Below, in pieces: positions 7,426-13,387 of a DNA stretch of 13,387 nucleotides. The notes below the pieces were generated by a model. It searched no databases. It had not been told where the DNA came from and worked only from the letters and a program-made list of their open reading frames with translations. The position numbers were made by a program, and so were the translations under genes. Source of the DNA: Chloracidobacterium sp. UBA3360. GTDB taxonomy: Bacteria; Acidobacteriota; Blastocatellia; Pyrinomonadales; Pyrinomonadaceae. The stretch's first letter is position 1, and every line of letters begins with the position of its first letter. The DNA is taken from positions 2,271 through 15,657 of the forward strand of contig DEQS01000016.1 of NCBI GenBank assembly GCA_002360555.1. The letters are read 5' to 3'.

Positions 7426-7449
7426 GGTCCTTATTCGTCCAAAAGGACC
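7426..7449. terminator. Weak hairpin after the helical orphan gene
   Basis: GGTCCTT (7426-7432) pairs with AAGGACC (7443-7449) around a 10-nt loop, two nt after the stop of the upstream gene. The following bases, ACTTTGG, are only a short T-run. It may end transcription of the plus-strand gene inefficiently. Confidence 0.4.
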
Positions 7450-7482
7450 ACTTTGGCGATAACCGACGACGAAAATCTCGAT

Positions 7483-7498
7483 CAATTTAGCTAAATTG
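7483..7498. repeat. Perfect 16-bp palindrome in the convergent gap
   Basis: CAATTTAGCTAAATTG is its own reverse complement. It has no loop, so it suits a dimeric DNA-binding protein better than an RNA hairpin. It lies between the 3' ends of two convergent genes, where a promoter operator is not expected. No function can be assigned. Confidence 0.45.
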
Positions 7499-7511
7499 CC
7501 ACCGCGGTCCA

Positions 7512-7541
7512 TGTGGTCCACCTGGTCTGGACTGGGCCACA
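7512..7541 (-). terminator. Stem-loop just downstream of uvrA
   Basis: A 9-bp stem (7512-7520 with 7533-7541, one G-U pair) encloses a 12-nt loop, beginning eight nt after the uvrA stop codon on the minus strand. The arms are built from GGTCCA/TGGACC units, which recur nearby. No T-run follows, so it would be a weak or Rho-assisted terminator, or an mRNA 3'-end stabiliser. Confidence 0.35.
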
Positions 7542-7548
7542 ATTTGCT

Positions 7549-10467
7549 CTACTTCAACACCGCTTTTAACGCCTGTCCGGTGAAGGATTTTTTCACTTTG
7601 GCGACCTCTTCGGGTGTGCCGGTTGCGACGATACGGCCGCCGCCGGAGCCGCCTTCGGGGCCGAGGTCGATGATGTGGTCGGCGGATTTGATGACATCGA
7701 GGTTGTGTTCGATGACGATGACGGTGTTGCCGGTGTCGACGAGCTTTTGCAGGACGTCGAGCAGTTTGTGAACGTCGGCGAAATGGAGGCCGGTCGTCGG
7801 TTCGTCGAGGATGTAGATGGTTTTGCCGGTCGCGCGTTTGGAGAGCTCTTTGGCAAGTTTGATGCGCTGGGCCTCGCCACCGGAGAGCGTCGTGGACGAC
7901 TGGCCGATCTTGATGTAACCGAGGCCGACATCGAGCAGCGTTTCGAGGACCTTTCTGATCGACGGGATGTTTTCAAGCAGCGGCAGAGCGTCTTCGATGG
8001 TGGTGTCGAGCATGTCCGCGATCGAGAGGCCTTTGAATTTGACCGCGAGCGTTTCGCGGTTGTAACGGTGGCCGCGGCACACGTCGCACGTCAAATAAAC
8101 GTCGGGCAGAAAATTCATCTCAATGCGTTTCATGCCGCCGCCTTCGCAAGCCTCGCAACGGCCGCCTTTGACGTTGAACGAAAACCTGCCGGATTTGTAG
8201 CCGCGAGTGCGTGATTCGGGGAGCATAGCGTACAGCTCTCGGAGCGGCGTGAAAAGGCCGGTGAACGTCGCCGGATTAGACCGCGGCGTGCGGCCGATCG
8301 GTTTTTGGTCGATCTCAATGATCTTGTCCACGAGATCGAGTCCCTCAATACTGTCGTGGGCAAGCGGTTCGACTGCGGATTTATAAACGTGACGATAAAG
8401 AGCGGGGTAAAGGATCTCTTCGACCAGCGTGGATTTGCCTGAACCCGAAACGCCCGTGACGACAGTCAGCAAACCAAGCGGAAACTCGGCGTCGATATTT
8501 TTGAGATTGTACGCCCGGGCACCGTTGACCTTAATTCGTTTGCCGTTGGCGAGCCGCCGCACATCGGGGATGTCGATCTTTAACTTGCCGCTAAGATATT
8601 GCCCGGTCAGCGATTCCTTATTCTTGGCGATCTCCTTCGGACTGCCAAACGCGATCACTTCGCCGCCGTGCGTTCCCGCAAGCGGGCCAAGATCGATGAC
8701 GTAATCTGCACGCTCGATCGTCTCGGCGTCGTGCTCGACCACGAGTACCGAATTACCCAGATCGCGAAGCATATGCAGCGTTTCAAGCAGCCGCTCGTTG
8801 TCACGCGGATGCAACCCAATTGACGGCTCGTCCAAAACATACAGCACACCACGCAACTGTGATCCGATCTGCGTCGCAAGCCGTATCCGCTGCCCCTCGC
8901 CGCCCGAGAGCGACGCCGACGAACGATCCAGCGTCAGATAACCAAGCCCCACAGCATCCAGAAAACGAGTGCGATCCCGGATCTCTTTGAGTACGAGCCC
9001 GGCGATCTTTTCGTCGCGGGCGGAGAGCTTGATCGCGTCGATCTTTTTCACCGCGTCGGAGATCGGTAAACTCGTGTAGTCGCCAATGCCGATACCGTTG
9101 ACACGAACAGCGAGGCTCTCCGGCTGCAAACGCTGGCCGTCGCAGCCCGGACACGTGATAGGGGCGATCAGTTCCTCAAGCGCGGCTTTGATCTTTTCGG
9201 ACGGCGGATTTTCTATCCGCTCGCTCATCGCCCGCATCGCACCGCGCCAGTCGCGTTCAAATTTATAATCGCCATGACGAAACGTCATCCGCCGCTTTGT
9301 TCCGTGGAAAAAAGCGTCCCGTATCTCCTGCGGCAGATCTTTGAACGGCAATTTTAATAGATCGGCGGCACTCGCCTCCATCACGTCGGCCTTTTTCCGC
9401 CCGCGTTTTTTTGGTGCGATCCAACTCTTGGCCTTTGCAATAAGACCCTCTTTCGGTGGTTCAAGTTTGTCGCCACCCGTAAATTTCTCGATGATCGCGA
9501 CCAGAGCACCGCGCAAAAAGGTCGCCCCGGCTTTGTCGGCTCCGTTAAGAAAATCGATCTTGTCGGCGGCAACACTCTCGTCGGGGACGATCTTTCGGGC
9601 GTCGATCTCCATCACGGTGCCGATCCCCTGGCAGCGTTTGCACGCGCCAAATGCCGAGTTGAATGAGAACGAACGCGGCTCGAGCGTCGGGATATTGATG
9701 CCGCAATTTACGCACGCCATCTTTTCGGAATAGAGCTTTTCGTCGCCGTCGATGATCGAAATGAGCACCGCACCGCCGGTGAGTTTGAGAGCGGTTTTGA
9801 CCGATTCGCTCAGACGCTCGCGAACGCCGTCTTTCATCAACAGCCGATCCACGACTACCTCGATAGTATGATTTTTACGTTTGTCGAGGATGATCTCTTC
9901 GTCAAGCTGCCGTAGATCGCCGTCGATGCGTGCCCGCAAAAAGCCGTCTTTGTGCAGCTTTTCGAGTTCTTTTTTGAATTCCCCTTTTCGCCCGCGAACA
10001 ACCGGTGCAAGTATCATCACACGTTCGCCGTCCGGCAGCTCAGATATCCCGGCGACGATCTGATCAACCGACTGCCGCGTGATCGGCTCGCCACACTGCT
10101 GACAATGAGGCTGCCCGATGGACGAAAACAGCAGCCGGAAAAAATCGTAGATCTCAGTAACCGTACCGACGGTCGAACGCGGTGAACGCGAAACAGTTTT
10201 CTGTTCAATAGAGATCGCAGGCGAGAGCCCCTCGACCGAATCAACATCAGGTTTTTCTAATTGATCGAGAAACTGACGGGCGTAGGCAGATAACGATTCG
10301 ACATACCGCCGCTGCCCCTCGGCGTAGATCGTATCAAATGCGAGCGAAGATTTGCCGCTGCCCGACAGGCCCGTGATCACGACAAACTTGTCCCGCGGGA
10401 TATCGACATCGATATTTTTGAGGTTGTGCTGGCGTGCTCCGCGCACGGTTATCTGCTTGATACTCAT
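7549..10467 (-). CDS. uvrA: Excinuclease ABC subunit A
   Basis: The 972-residue protein is the damage-sensing ATPase of nucleotide excision repair; as a dimer it loads UvrB at DNA lesions. Both ABC modules are complete: Walker A GLSGSGKSS (33-41) and GVSGSGKST (672-680), signatures LSGGEGQRIRLA (520-531) and LSGGEAQRIKLA (861-872), Walker B LYVLDEPSIGLH and IYILDEPTTGLH. Zinc cysteines are at 252/255/276/279 and 771/774/794/797, with a further CPGC at 439-442. It is about 30 residues longer than E. coli UvrA (940); the excess is mainly a Lys-rich insertion near 332-369 containing PKKRGRKKA. The ATG ending at 10467 starts the conserved N-terminus directly; no Shine-Dalgarno sequence is visible. 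It lies 72 nt after the lipoprotein gene, a gap with a loose GCTAAA/TTTAGC inverted repeat and a poor promoter match. No clear LexA box is seen. Confidence 0.98.
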   Translation of the reverse strand: MSIKQITVRGARQHNLKNIDVDIPRDKFVVITGLSGSGKSSLAFDTIYAEGQRRYVESLSAYARQFLDQLEKPDVDSVEGLSPAISIEQKTVSRSPRSTVGTVTEIYDFFRLLFSSIGQPHCQQCGEPITRQSVDQIVAGISELPDGERVMILAPVVRGRKGEFKKELEKLHKDGFLRARIDGDLRQLDEEIILDKRKNHTIEVVVDRLLMKDGVRERLSESVKTALKLTGGAVLISIIDGDEKLYSEKMACVNCGINIPTLEPRSFSFNSAFGACKRCQGIGTVMEIDARKIVPDESVAADKIDFLNGADKAGATFLRGALVAIIEKFTGGDKLEPPKEGLIAKAKSWIAPKKRGRKKADVMEASAADLLKLPFKDLPQEIRDAFFHGTKRRMTFRHGDYKFERDWRGAMRAMSERIENPPSEKIKAALEELIAPITCPGCDGQRLQPESLAVRVNGIGIGDYTSLPISDAVKKIDAIKLSARDEKIAGLVLKEIRDRTRFLDAVGLGYLTLDRSSASLSGGEGQRIRLATQIGSQLRGVLYVLDEPSIGLHPRDNERLLETLHMLRDLGNSVLVVEHDAETIERADYVIDLGPLAGTHGGEVIAFGSPKEIAKNKESLTGQYLSGKLKIDIPDVRRLANGKRIKVNGARAYNLKNIDAEFPLGLLTVVTGVSGSGKSTLVEEILYPALYRHVYKSAVEPLAHDSIEGLDLVDKIIEIDQKPIGRTPRSNPATFTGLFTPLRELYAMLPESRTRGYKSGRFSFNVKGGRCEACEGGGMKRIEMNFLPDVYLTCDVCRGHRYNRETLAVKFKGLSIADMLDTTIEDALPLLENIPSIRKVLETLLDVGLGYIKIGQSSTTLSGGEAQRIKLAKELSKRATGKTIYILDEPTTGLHFADVHKLLDVLQKLVDTGNTVIVIEHNLDVIKSADHIIDLGPEGGSGGGRIVATGTPEEVAKVKKSFTGQALKAVLK

Positions 10468-10539
10468 CTAGGTGGCAATTTCGCGCTAAAGTCGAAACGA
10501 GTATTTTAGCAAATGCCGCGAGCGACCGAAAGGCAGCAG

Positions 10540-11607
10540 CTAAGCGGCCGGTTGCGGCTGTTTTTCGGAGGTGAACCAGTTGGTAATTTCACCGGTTGAA
10601 AGGTCGATGGAATAAAAGGTTTTTTTATCAGGAGTGAGTCGCAGGTCAAACGCTAATGCCCGATTGTCGCCACGCCACCAAGGCCCTTTTACGAAAAGCA
10701 TATTCCGAAGATCGGCGTCGCCATTCGGAAGTTTGCATTCGCGGGTCATCTGGCCGCTGGCGACATCGTAAAGCATCAGCTTGTTTTCCGCATCGGCTTC
10801 AAACACATTCACGTCGGCGTTCGGGTGCGAGTTTGAAAGGACCGCGAGCACCTTTTGATCGGGAGATAAAACCCCGCGATATGCCGCTCGTCCCGCCGTC
10901 GCTTTTGGGATATTCAGGACAATTTTGCTCTGTTCCTGCTTATGTATAACGTTATTAAAATCAACGAATTCGATCACGAATGCGGAAGTATCCGATCTGC
11001 CGACGACGTAAAACCCGTTCTTGTCTGCGGCGAGGGCGATATGATCGAACGAGTTGATCTGCTTTAGTTTCACTTCTCCTATCCCGCTCGAGTGGGCGTT
11101 TATCACAAAAACTTTCTTGTCTTCGCGGGACATGACAACGTAAACGTTGTTCGACGACCAACCATGCAGAGAATGTTCGACCGGTTCAAGGTCGTAGCGG
11201 CTGTCTTTGCCCATATTGGCCTTCGTGTAGACAACAGCTACGTGGGCCTTCGTGATCTTGCCGGCCTCATCCTTGTCGGTCACGACCTGAGCGTATCTGC
11301 TGATATTGTTTCCGCCTGCGAGGTAGAGCTTTTTACCAAAATCTACTTCCATCTTCGGGGCATCGCTCGCCTCGACCGGCTCGGCGTTCGGTTTATTCAG
11401 AGCTAAGTAAACTTTCTCACCTTCGTTGGCGGTGTCATTCTTAGCTAGAAAAATGCCCTTGCTGTCGGCTTGCCAGCCGCCGAACATTATTAGCTGCGGA
11501 TCAACTTTCGCGTTAGTGGTTCCCGGAGCTCGTTTCTTGCAAGACGTAGCTGCGAAGATCACAATCGAACAAACAAATACTGACAGAAGAAACTTTAGTC
11601 GATGCAT
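10540..11607 (-). CDS. Putative lipoprotein with beta-propeller-like repeats
   Basis: The 355-residue protein begins with a lipoprotein-type signal (MHRLKFLLSVFVCSIVIFAATSC, with Cys23 as the likely lipid site, followed by KKRAPG). The mature part is rich in short beta strands separated by turns, with recurring patterns that pair a labelled value with a strand: GGWQADSKGIFLAKND, LHGWSSNNVYVVMSRED, LSPDQKVLAVLSN, ENKLMLYDVASGQ, LTPDKKTFYSIDLSTGE. These resemble TolB/WD40-type blades, so a six- or seven-bladed propeller is likely. No enzymatic residues can be pointed to. The start codon is 15 nt after the stop of the small membrane protein gene, placing it last in a run with gpmA and the YeiH gene; no strong ribosome site is seen. 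Function unknown. Confidence 0.8.
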   Translation of the reverse strand: MHRLKFLLSVFVCSIVIFAATSCKKRAPGTTNAKVDPQLIMFGGWQADSKGIFLAKNDTANEGEKVYLALNKPNAEPVEASDAPKMEVDFGKKLYLAGGNNISRYAQVVTDKDEAGKITKAHVAVVYTKANMGKDSRYDLEPVEHSLHGWSSNNVYVVMSREDKKVFVINAHSSGIGEVKLKQINSFDHIALAADKNGFYVVGRSDTSAFVIEFVDFNNVIHKQEQSKIVLNIPKATAGRAAYRGVLSPDQKVLAVLSNSHPNADVNVFEADAENKLMLYDVASGQMTRECKLPNGDADLRNMLFVKGPWWRGDNRALAFDLRLTPDKKTFYSIDLSTGEITNWFTSEKQPQPAA

Positions 11608-11622
11608 ACTAATTGGTAGATG

Positions 11623-11871
11623 TTAACCTAGTTTTTCGTTCACGAAAGTAAAGATAGCGGTCGCTATACTGACGACAATAAACGTCGCGATGGCTCGCCA
11701 GACGGCGTCCGATTCGGTAAATTGCCAGATCGCGAGGATACATAAAACGGTACAGACGACCAACGAGATACTGATCACAAGAAACGCTATCCAGCGAACC
11801 AGACTTGGGTTCACCACGCCGCGGCTTCGCGTTTTTACCTCGACAATTACATCGTTTTCGTCTGTGTTCAT
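11623..11871 (-). CDS. Small two-helix membrane protein
   Basis: The 82-residue protein has a polar N-terminus (MNTDENDVIVEVKTRSRG), a hydrophobic helix at about 26-50 and a second at about 58-78, joined by a short loop with TESDAVWR. Basic residues before helix 1 and after helix 2 suggest both ends face the cytoplasm. It starts 7 nt after the stop of the YeiH gene with only a weak GAG ribosome site, and ends 15 nt before the propeller lipoprotein, so it is probably co-transcribed and real. I recognise no family. It could be an accessory subunit of the upstream transporter, but that is only positional inference. Confidence 0.7.
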   Translation of the reverse strand: MNTDENDVIVEVKTRSRGVVNPSLVRWIAFLVISISLVVCTVLCILAIWQFTESDAVWRAIATFIVVSIATAIFTFVNEKLG

Positions 11872-11878
11872 AGCTCGA

Positions 11879-12847
11879 TCACAACAGATTCCACACCGCC
11901 ACCAGACCGACTATCGAAATGACGATCCATAGTATGACACCCTCAAACAAAGCCCAATAGCCAAATTTACTCAGCGTTTCACGCGACAGGCTCGCCCCGA
12001 TCAGAAAGAGCGTCACTGTCATACCGGCCTTTGCCAGATTGACGAGCGAATCGTAAATGCTTGGTTGGACCCAAACGGGCAAGTATGTTCGCAATGCCGT
12101 CGCCGCGAGGAATAGGAAGATAAACCAAGGGATGACGGACATTCGGCTTTTGGATTTAGGATTTGGGTTTTCGACCGTCCCTTCTCCGACTTGGGACGTA
12201 GGTCGGTAAATATAAGCAAACAGCAGAGCAACCGGTGCGATCCACAGTGCACGTGCGAGTTTGACCGTCGTTGCAATTGCCAGCGCATCCGCACCATATG
12301 TGCCCGCCGCTCCGACGACGGAACTGGTGTCGTGAATAGCGATCGCCGCCCACACGCCAAACTGATTTTGCGAAAGGTTAAGTGCGTGGCCGATTACCGG
12401 GAACAAAAACAACGCGACCGAATTGAGCACAAACACCGTGCCCAAAGACACTGACATCTCATCAGCCTCAGCATTTATCGCTGGGCCGACTGCTCCGATC
12501 GCCGAACCGCCGCAGATCGCCGTTCCCGAAGAGATCAGCGTCGATGTCCGGCTCGCAACACCGAGCAGTTTGCCGACAAAATATCCGAGTATCAGCGTCC
12601 CGAATATCGTCGCTATTGTAAACAATATCCCCTGCTTCCCGGCGCGATACACCGAGCCTAGGTCCATACCAAACCCAAGCAGCACGACCGAAGCTTGCAG
12701 CAGATATTTTGTAAATTTACCCTCAAGTTGCGGAAACGGATTGCCGACAGTGAACGCAAGTGCCAGCCCCAAAGCAAGAGCGACCGGCGGCGAGCCCCAT
12801 GGGCTGAGGCAAAAGATAATCAAGACGATGAAAACGGCCTTTTTCAA
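11879..12847 (-). CDS. YeiH-family putative sulfate exporter, integral membrane protein
   Basis: The 322-residue protein has about ten hydrophobic segments and belongs to the conserved YeiH/UPF0324 membrane family, annotated in databases as putative sulfate exporters on limited evidence. Recognisable signatures are SSGTAICGGSAIGAVGPA (106-123), AIHDTSSVVGAAG (170-182) and VLLGFGMDLG (55-64). The start is a TTG ending at 12847, nine nt after the gpmA stop, with AGGG some ten nt upstream; the next in-frame ATG (residue 61) would remove the first two helices, so TTG is preferred. A cytoplasmic-looking loop at 217-236 contains NPNPKSKSR, encoded by a 7-nt repeat. It is probably translated from the gpmA transcript. 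The transported substrate cannot be told from sequence. Confidence 0.88.
   Translation of the reverse strand: MKKAVFIVLIIFCLSPWGSPPVALALGLALAFTVGNPFPQLEGKFTKYLLQASVVLLGFGMDLGSVYRAGKQGILFTIATIFGTLILGYFVGKLLGVASRTSTLISSGTAICGGSAIGAVGPAINAEADEMSVSLGTVFVLNSVALFLFPVIGHALNLSQNQFGVWAAIAIHDTSSVVGAAGTYGADALAIATTVKLARALWIAPVALLFAYIYRPTSQVGEGTVENPNPKSKSRMSVIPWFIFLFLAATALRTYLPVWVQPSIYDSLVNLAKAGMTVTLFLIGASLSRETLSKFGYWALFEGVILWIVISIVGLVAVWNLL
12147..12167. repeat. Heptanucleotide repeat inside the YeiH gene
   Basis: Three consecutive 7-nt units, CTTTTGG, ATTTAGG and ATTTGGG, occupy 12147-12167, followed by a partial TTTTCGA. On the coding strand this is a CCCAAAT-CCTAAAT-CCAAAAG run and encodes residues about 227-234 (NPNPKSKS). 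Heptamer repeats of this CCAAATC type are, from memory, scattered through several bacterial genomes. Here three units of 21 nt keep the reading frame. Confidence 0.6.
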
Positions 12848-12856
12848 ATTTTGCCC

Positions 12857-13387
12857 TTATTTTGCCTTCCCCTGGTTCGCAACCGCGTCCTGCGCGGCTT
12901 TGATCGCTTCGGCGTCACCGAGGTAATAGCTTTTGATCGGTTTGAGATCGGTGTCTAATTCGTAAACAAGCGGCACGCCGGTCGGGATGTTGAGATTAAC
13001 GATCTCGTCGTCGGGGATATTATCGAGATATTTGACGAGAGCACGGAGCGAATTGCCGTGAGCCGCGATGATCAAACGCTTGCCGTCGCGTATCTTTGGC
13101 ATTATCTCACTTTCAAAATACGGCACGACACGATCAACGGTATCTTTCAAGCATTCTGTTTTAGGGAAATTCGCGATCGATGCGTAACGCGGATCGTTGC
13201 CCAAATAACGCTCATCCGTATCCTCCATCTCCGGCGGTGGTATGTCATAGCTGCGCCGCCAGATCAGTACCTGTTCATCACCATATTTCGCCGCGGTCTC
13301 AGCCTTATTCAACCCCTGCAACCCGCCGTAATGCCGCTCGTTTAGCAGCCAGGTCTTCGTAACCGGCAGCCACATACGGTCAAGCTC
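12857..13387 (-). CDS. gpmA: 2,3-bisphosphoglycerate-dependent phosphoglycerate mutase, 5' part beyond the window
   Basis: The C-terminal 176 residues are present; the frame stays open to the right edge, so roughly the first 70-75 residues, with the RHG motif and the phosphorylated histidine, lie outside. The enzyme interconverts 3- and 2-phosphoglycerate in glycolysis and gluconeogenesis in the cytoplasm. Visible family marks are LDRMWLPV, NERHYGGLQGLNKAETAAKYG (the Glu at visible residue 17 is the catalytic acid), RRSYDIPPP, NDPRYASIANFPKTECLKDT, and AAHGNSLRALVKYL with the second active-site His at visible residue 110. The C-terminus (YYLGDAEAIKAAQDAVANQ) is of normal length. The stop is nine nt before the TTG start of the YeiH gene, so the two are almost certainly co-transcribed. 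An ATG at 13373-13375 exists but lies inside the conserved core, so it is not the start. Confidence 0.96.
   Translation of the reverse strand, partial: ELDRMWLPVTKTWLLNERHYGGLQGLNKAETAAKYGDEQVLIWRRSYDIPPPEMEDTDERYLGNDPRYASIANFPKTECLKDTVDRVVPYFESEIMPKIRDGKRLIIAAHGNSLRALVKYLDNIPDDEIVNLNIPTGVPLVYELDTDLKPIKSYYLGDAEAIKAAQDAVANQGKAK

Noticed and set aside
7593..10247. Several long open frames on both strands within uvrA.
   Set aside because: uvrA is complete and full of conserved motifs; the others are low-complexity Ser/Arg/Pro shadows typical of GC-rich coding DNA.
7493..10481. An 11-bp inverted repeat (GGTGGCAATTT) at both ends of uvrA, at 7493-7503 and 10471-10481, as if bounding a mobile unit.
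   Set aside because: Many 11-bp inverted matches are expected by chance in 13 kb, there is no target duplication or transposase, and uvrA is a core gene.
10468..10539. A possible SOS-type operator or strong promoter in front of uvrA.
   Set aside because: No CTGT-N8-ACAG or similar dyad is seen, only a loose GCTAAA/TTTAGC pair and a poor -35/-10 match.

Overview
The window reads as ordinary chromosomal DNA of a free-living, diderm-type bacterium with moderately high GC. The style (signal-peptide proteins with few close family relatives, weak or absent Shine-Dalgarno sequences, putative lipoproteins, a YeiH-type exporter beside housekeeping genes) fits Acidobacteriota, perhaps Blastocatellia/Pyrinomonadales. 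That placement is inference; there is no rRNA or marker tree here. I see no tRNA, rRNA, CRISPR array, insertion sequence, integrase or prophage gene.

Left part (1-4547): a truncated S41 C-terminal processing protease (minus strand, cut by the left edge) diverges from a plus-strand run. That run is a family 2 glycosyltransferase of the dolichyl/undecaprenyl-phosphate glucosyltransferase type, then pdxJ (vitamin B6 synthesis), then an exported protein with two complete MORN-repeat arrays and an unrecognised C-terminal domain. The glycosyltransferase and pdxJ are separated by a dispersed-looking hairpin repeat with a 9-nt period that also supplies the glycosyltransferase stop codon.

Middle (4548-7548): a good bidirectional terminator separates the MORN gene from a convergent lipoprotein gene with a carboxypeptidase-regulatory-like and an Fn3-like domain. 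The lipoprotein has a recognisable promoter with a perfect 15-nt palindrome over its -10 box. A short stretch resembling the pdxJ 3' end lies between it and the next gene, an exported, mostly helical orphan protein of visibly lower GC.

Right part (7549-13387, all minus strand): uvrA, with a lysine-rich insertion carrying an AT-hook-like core, is preceded by a close-packed run of gpmA (partial), a YeiH-family membrane protein, an 82-residue two-helix membrane protein and a beta-propeller-like lipoprotein. Gaps of 9, 7 and 15 nt suggest one operon for these four; uvrA follows after 72 nt and may be read through or have its own promoter.

The cytoplasmic functions (nucleotide excision repair, pyridoxal phosphate synthesis, glycolysis) are standard. 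The poorly known part is the set of exported proteins (MORN protein, two lipoproteins, helical orphan). I find no convincing new multi-gene system. The most useful leads are the short repeats (9-nt hairpin and 7-nt in-frame repeat), the UvrA insertion and the MORN protein's C-terminal domain.
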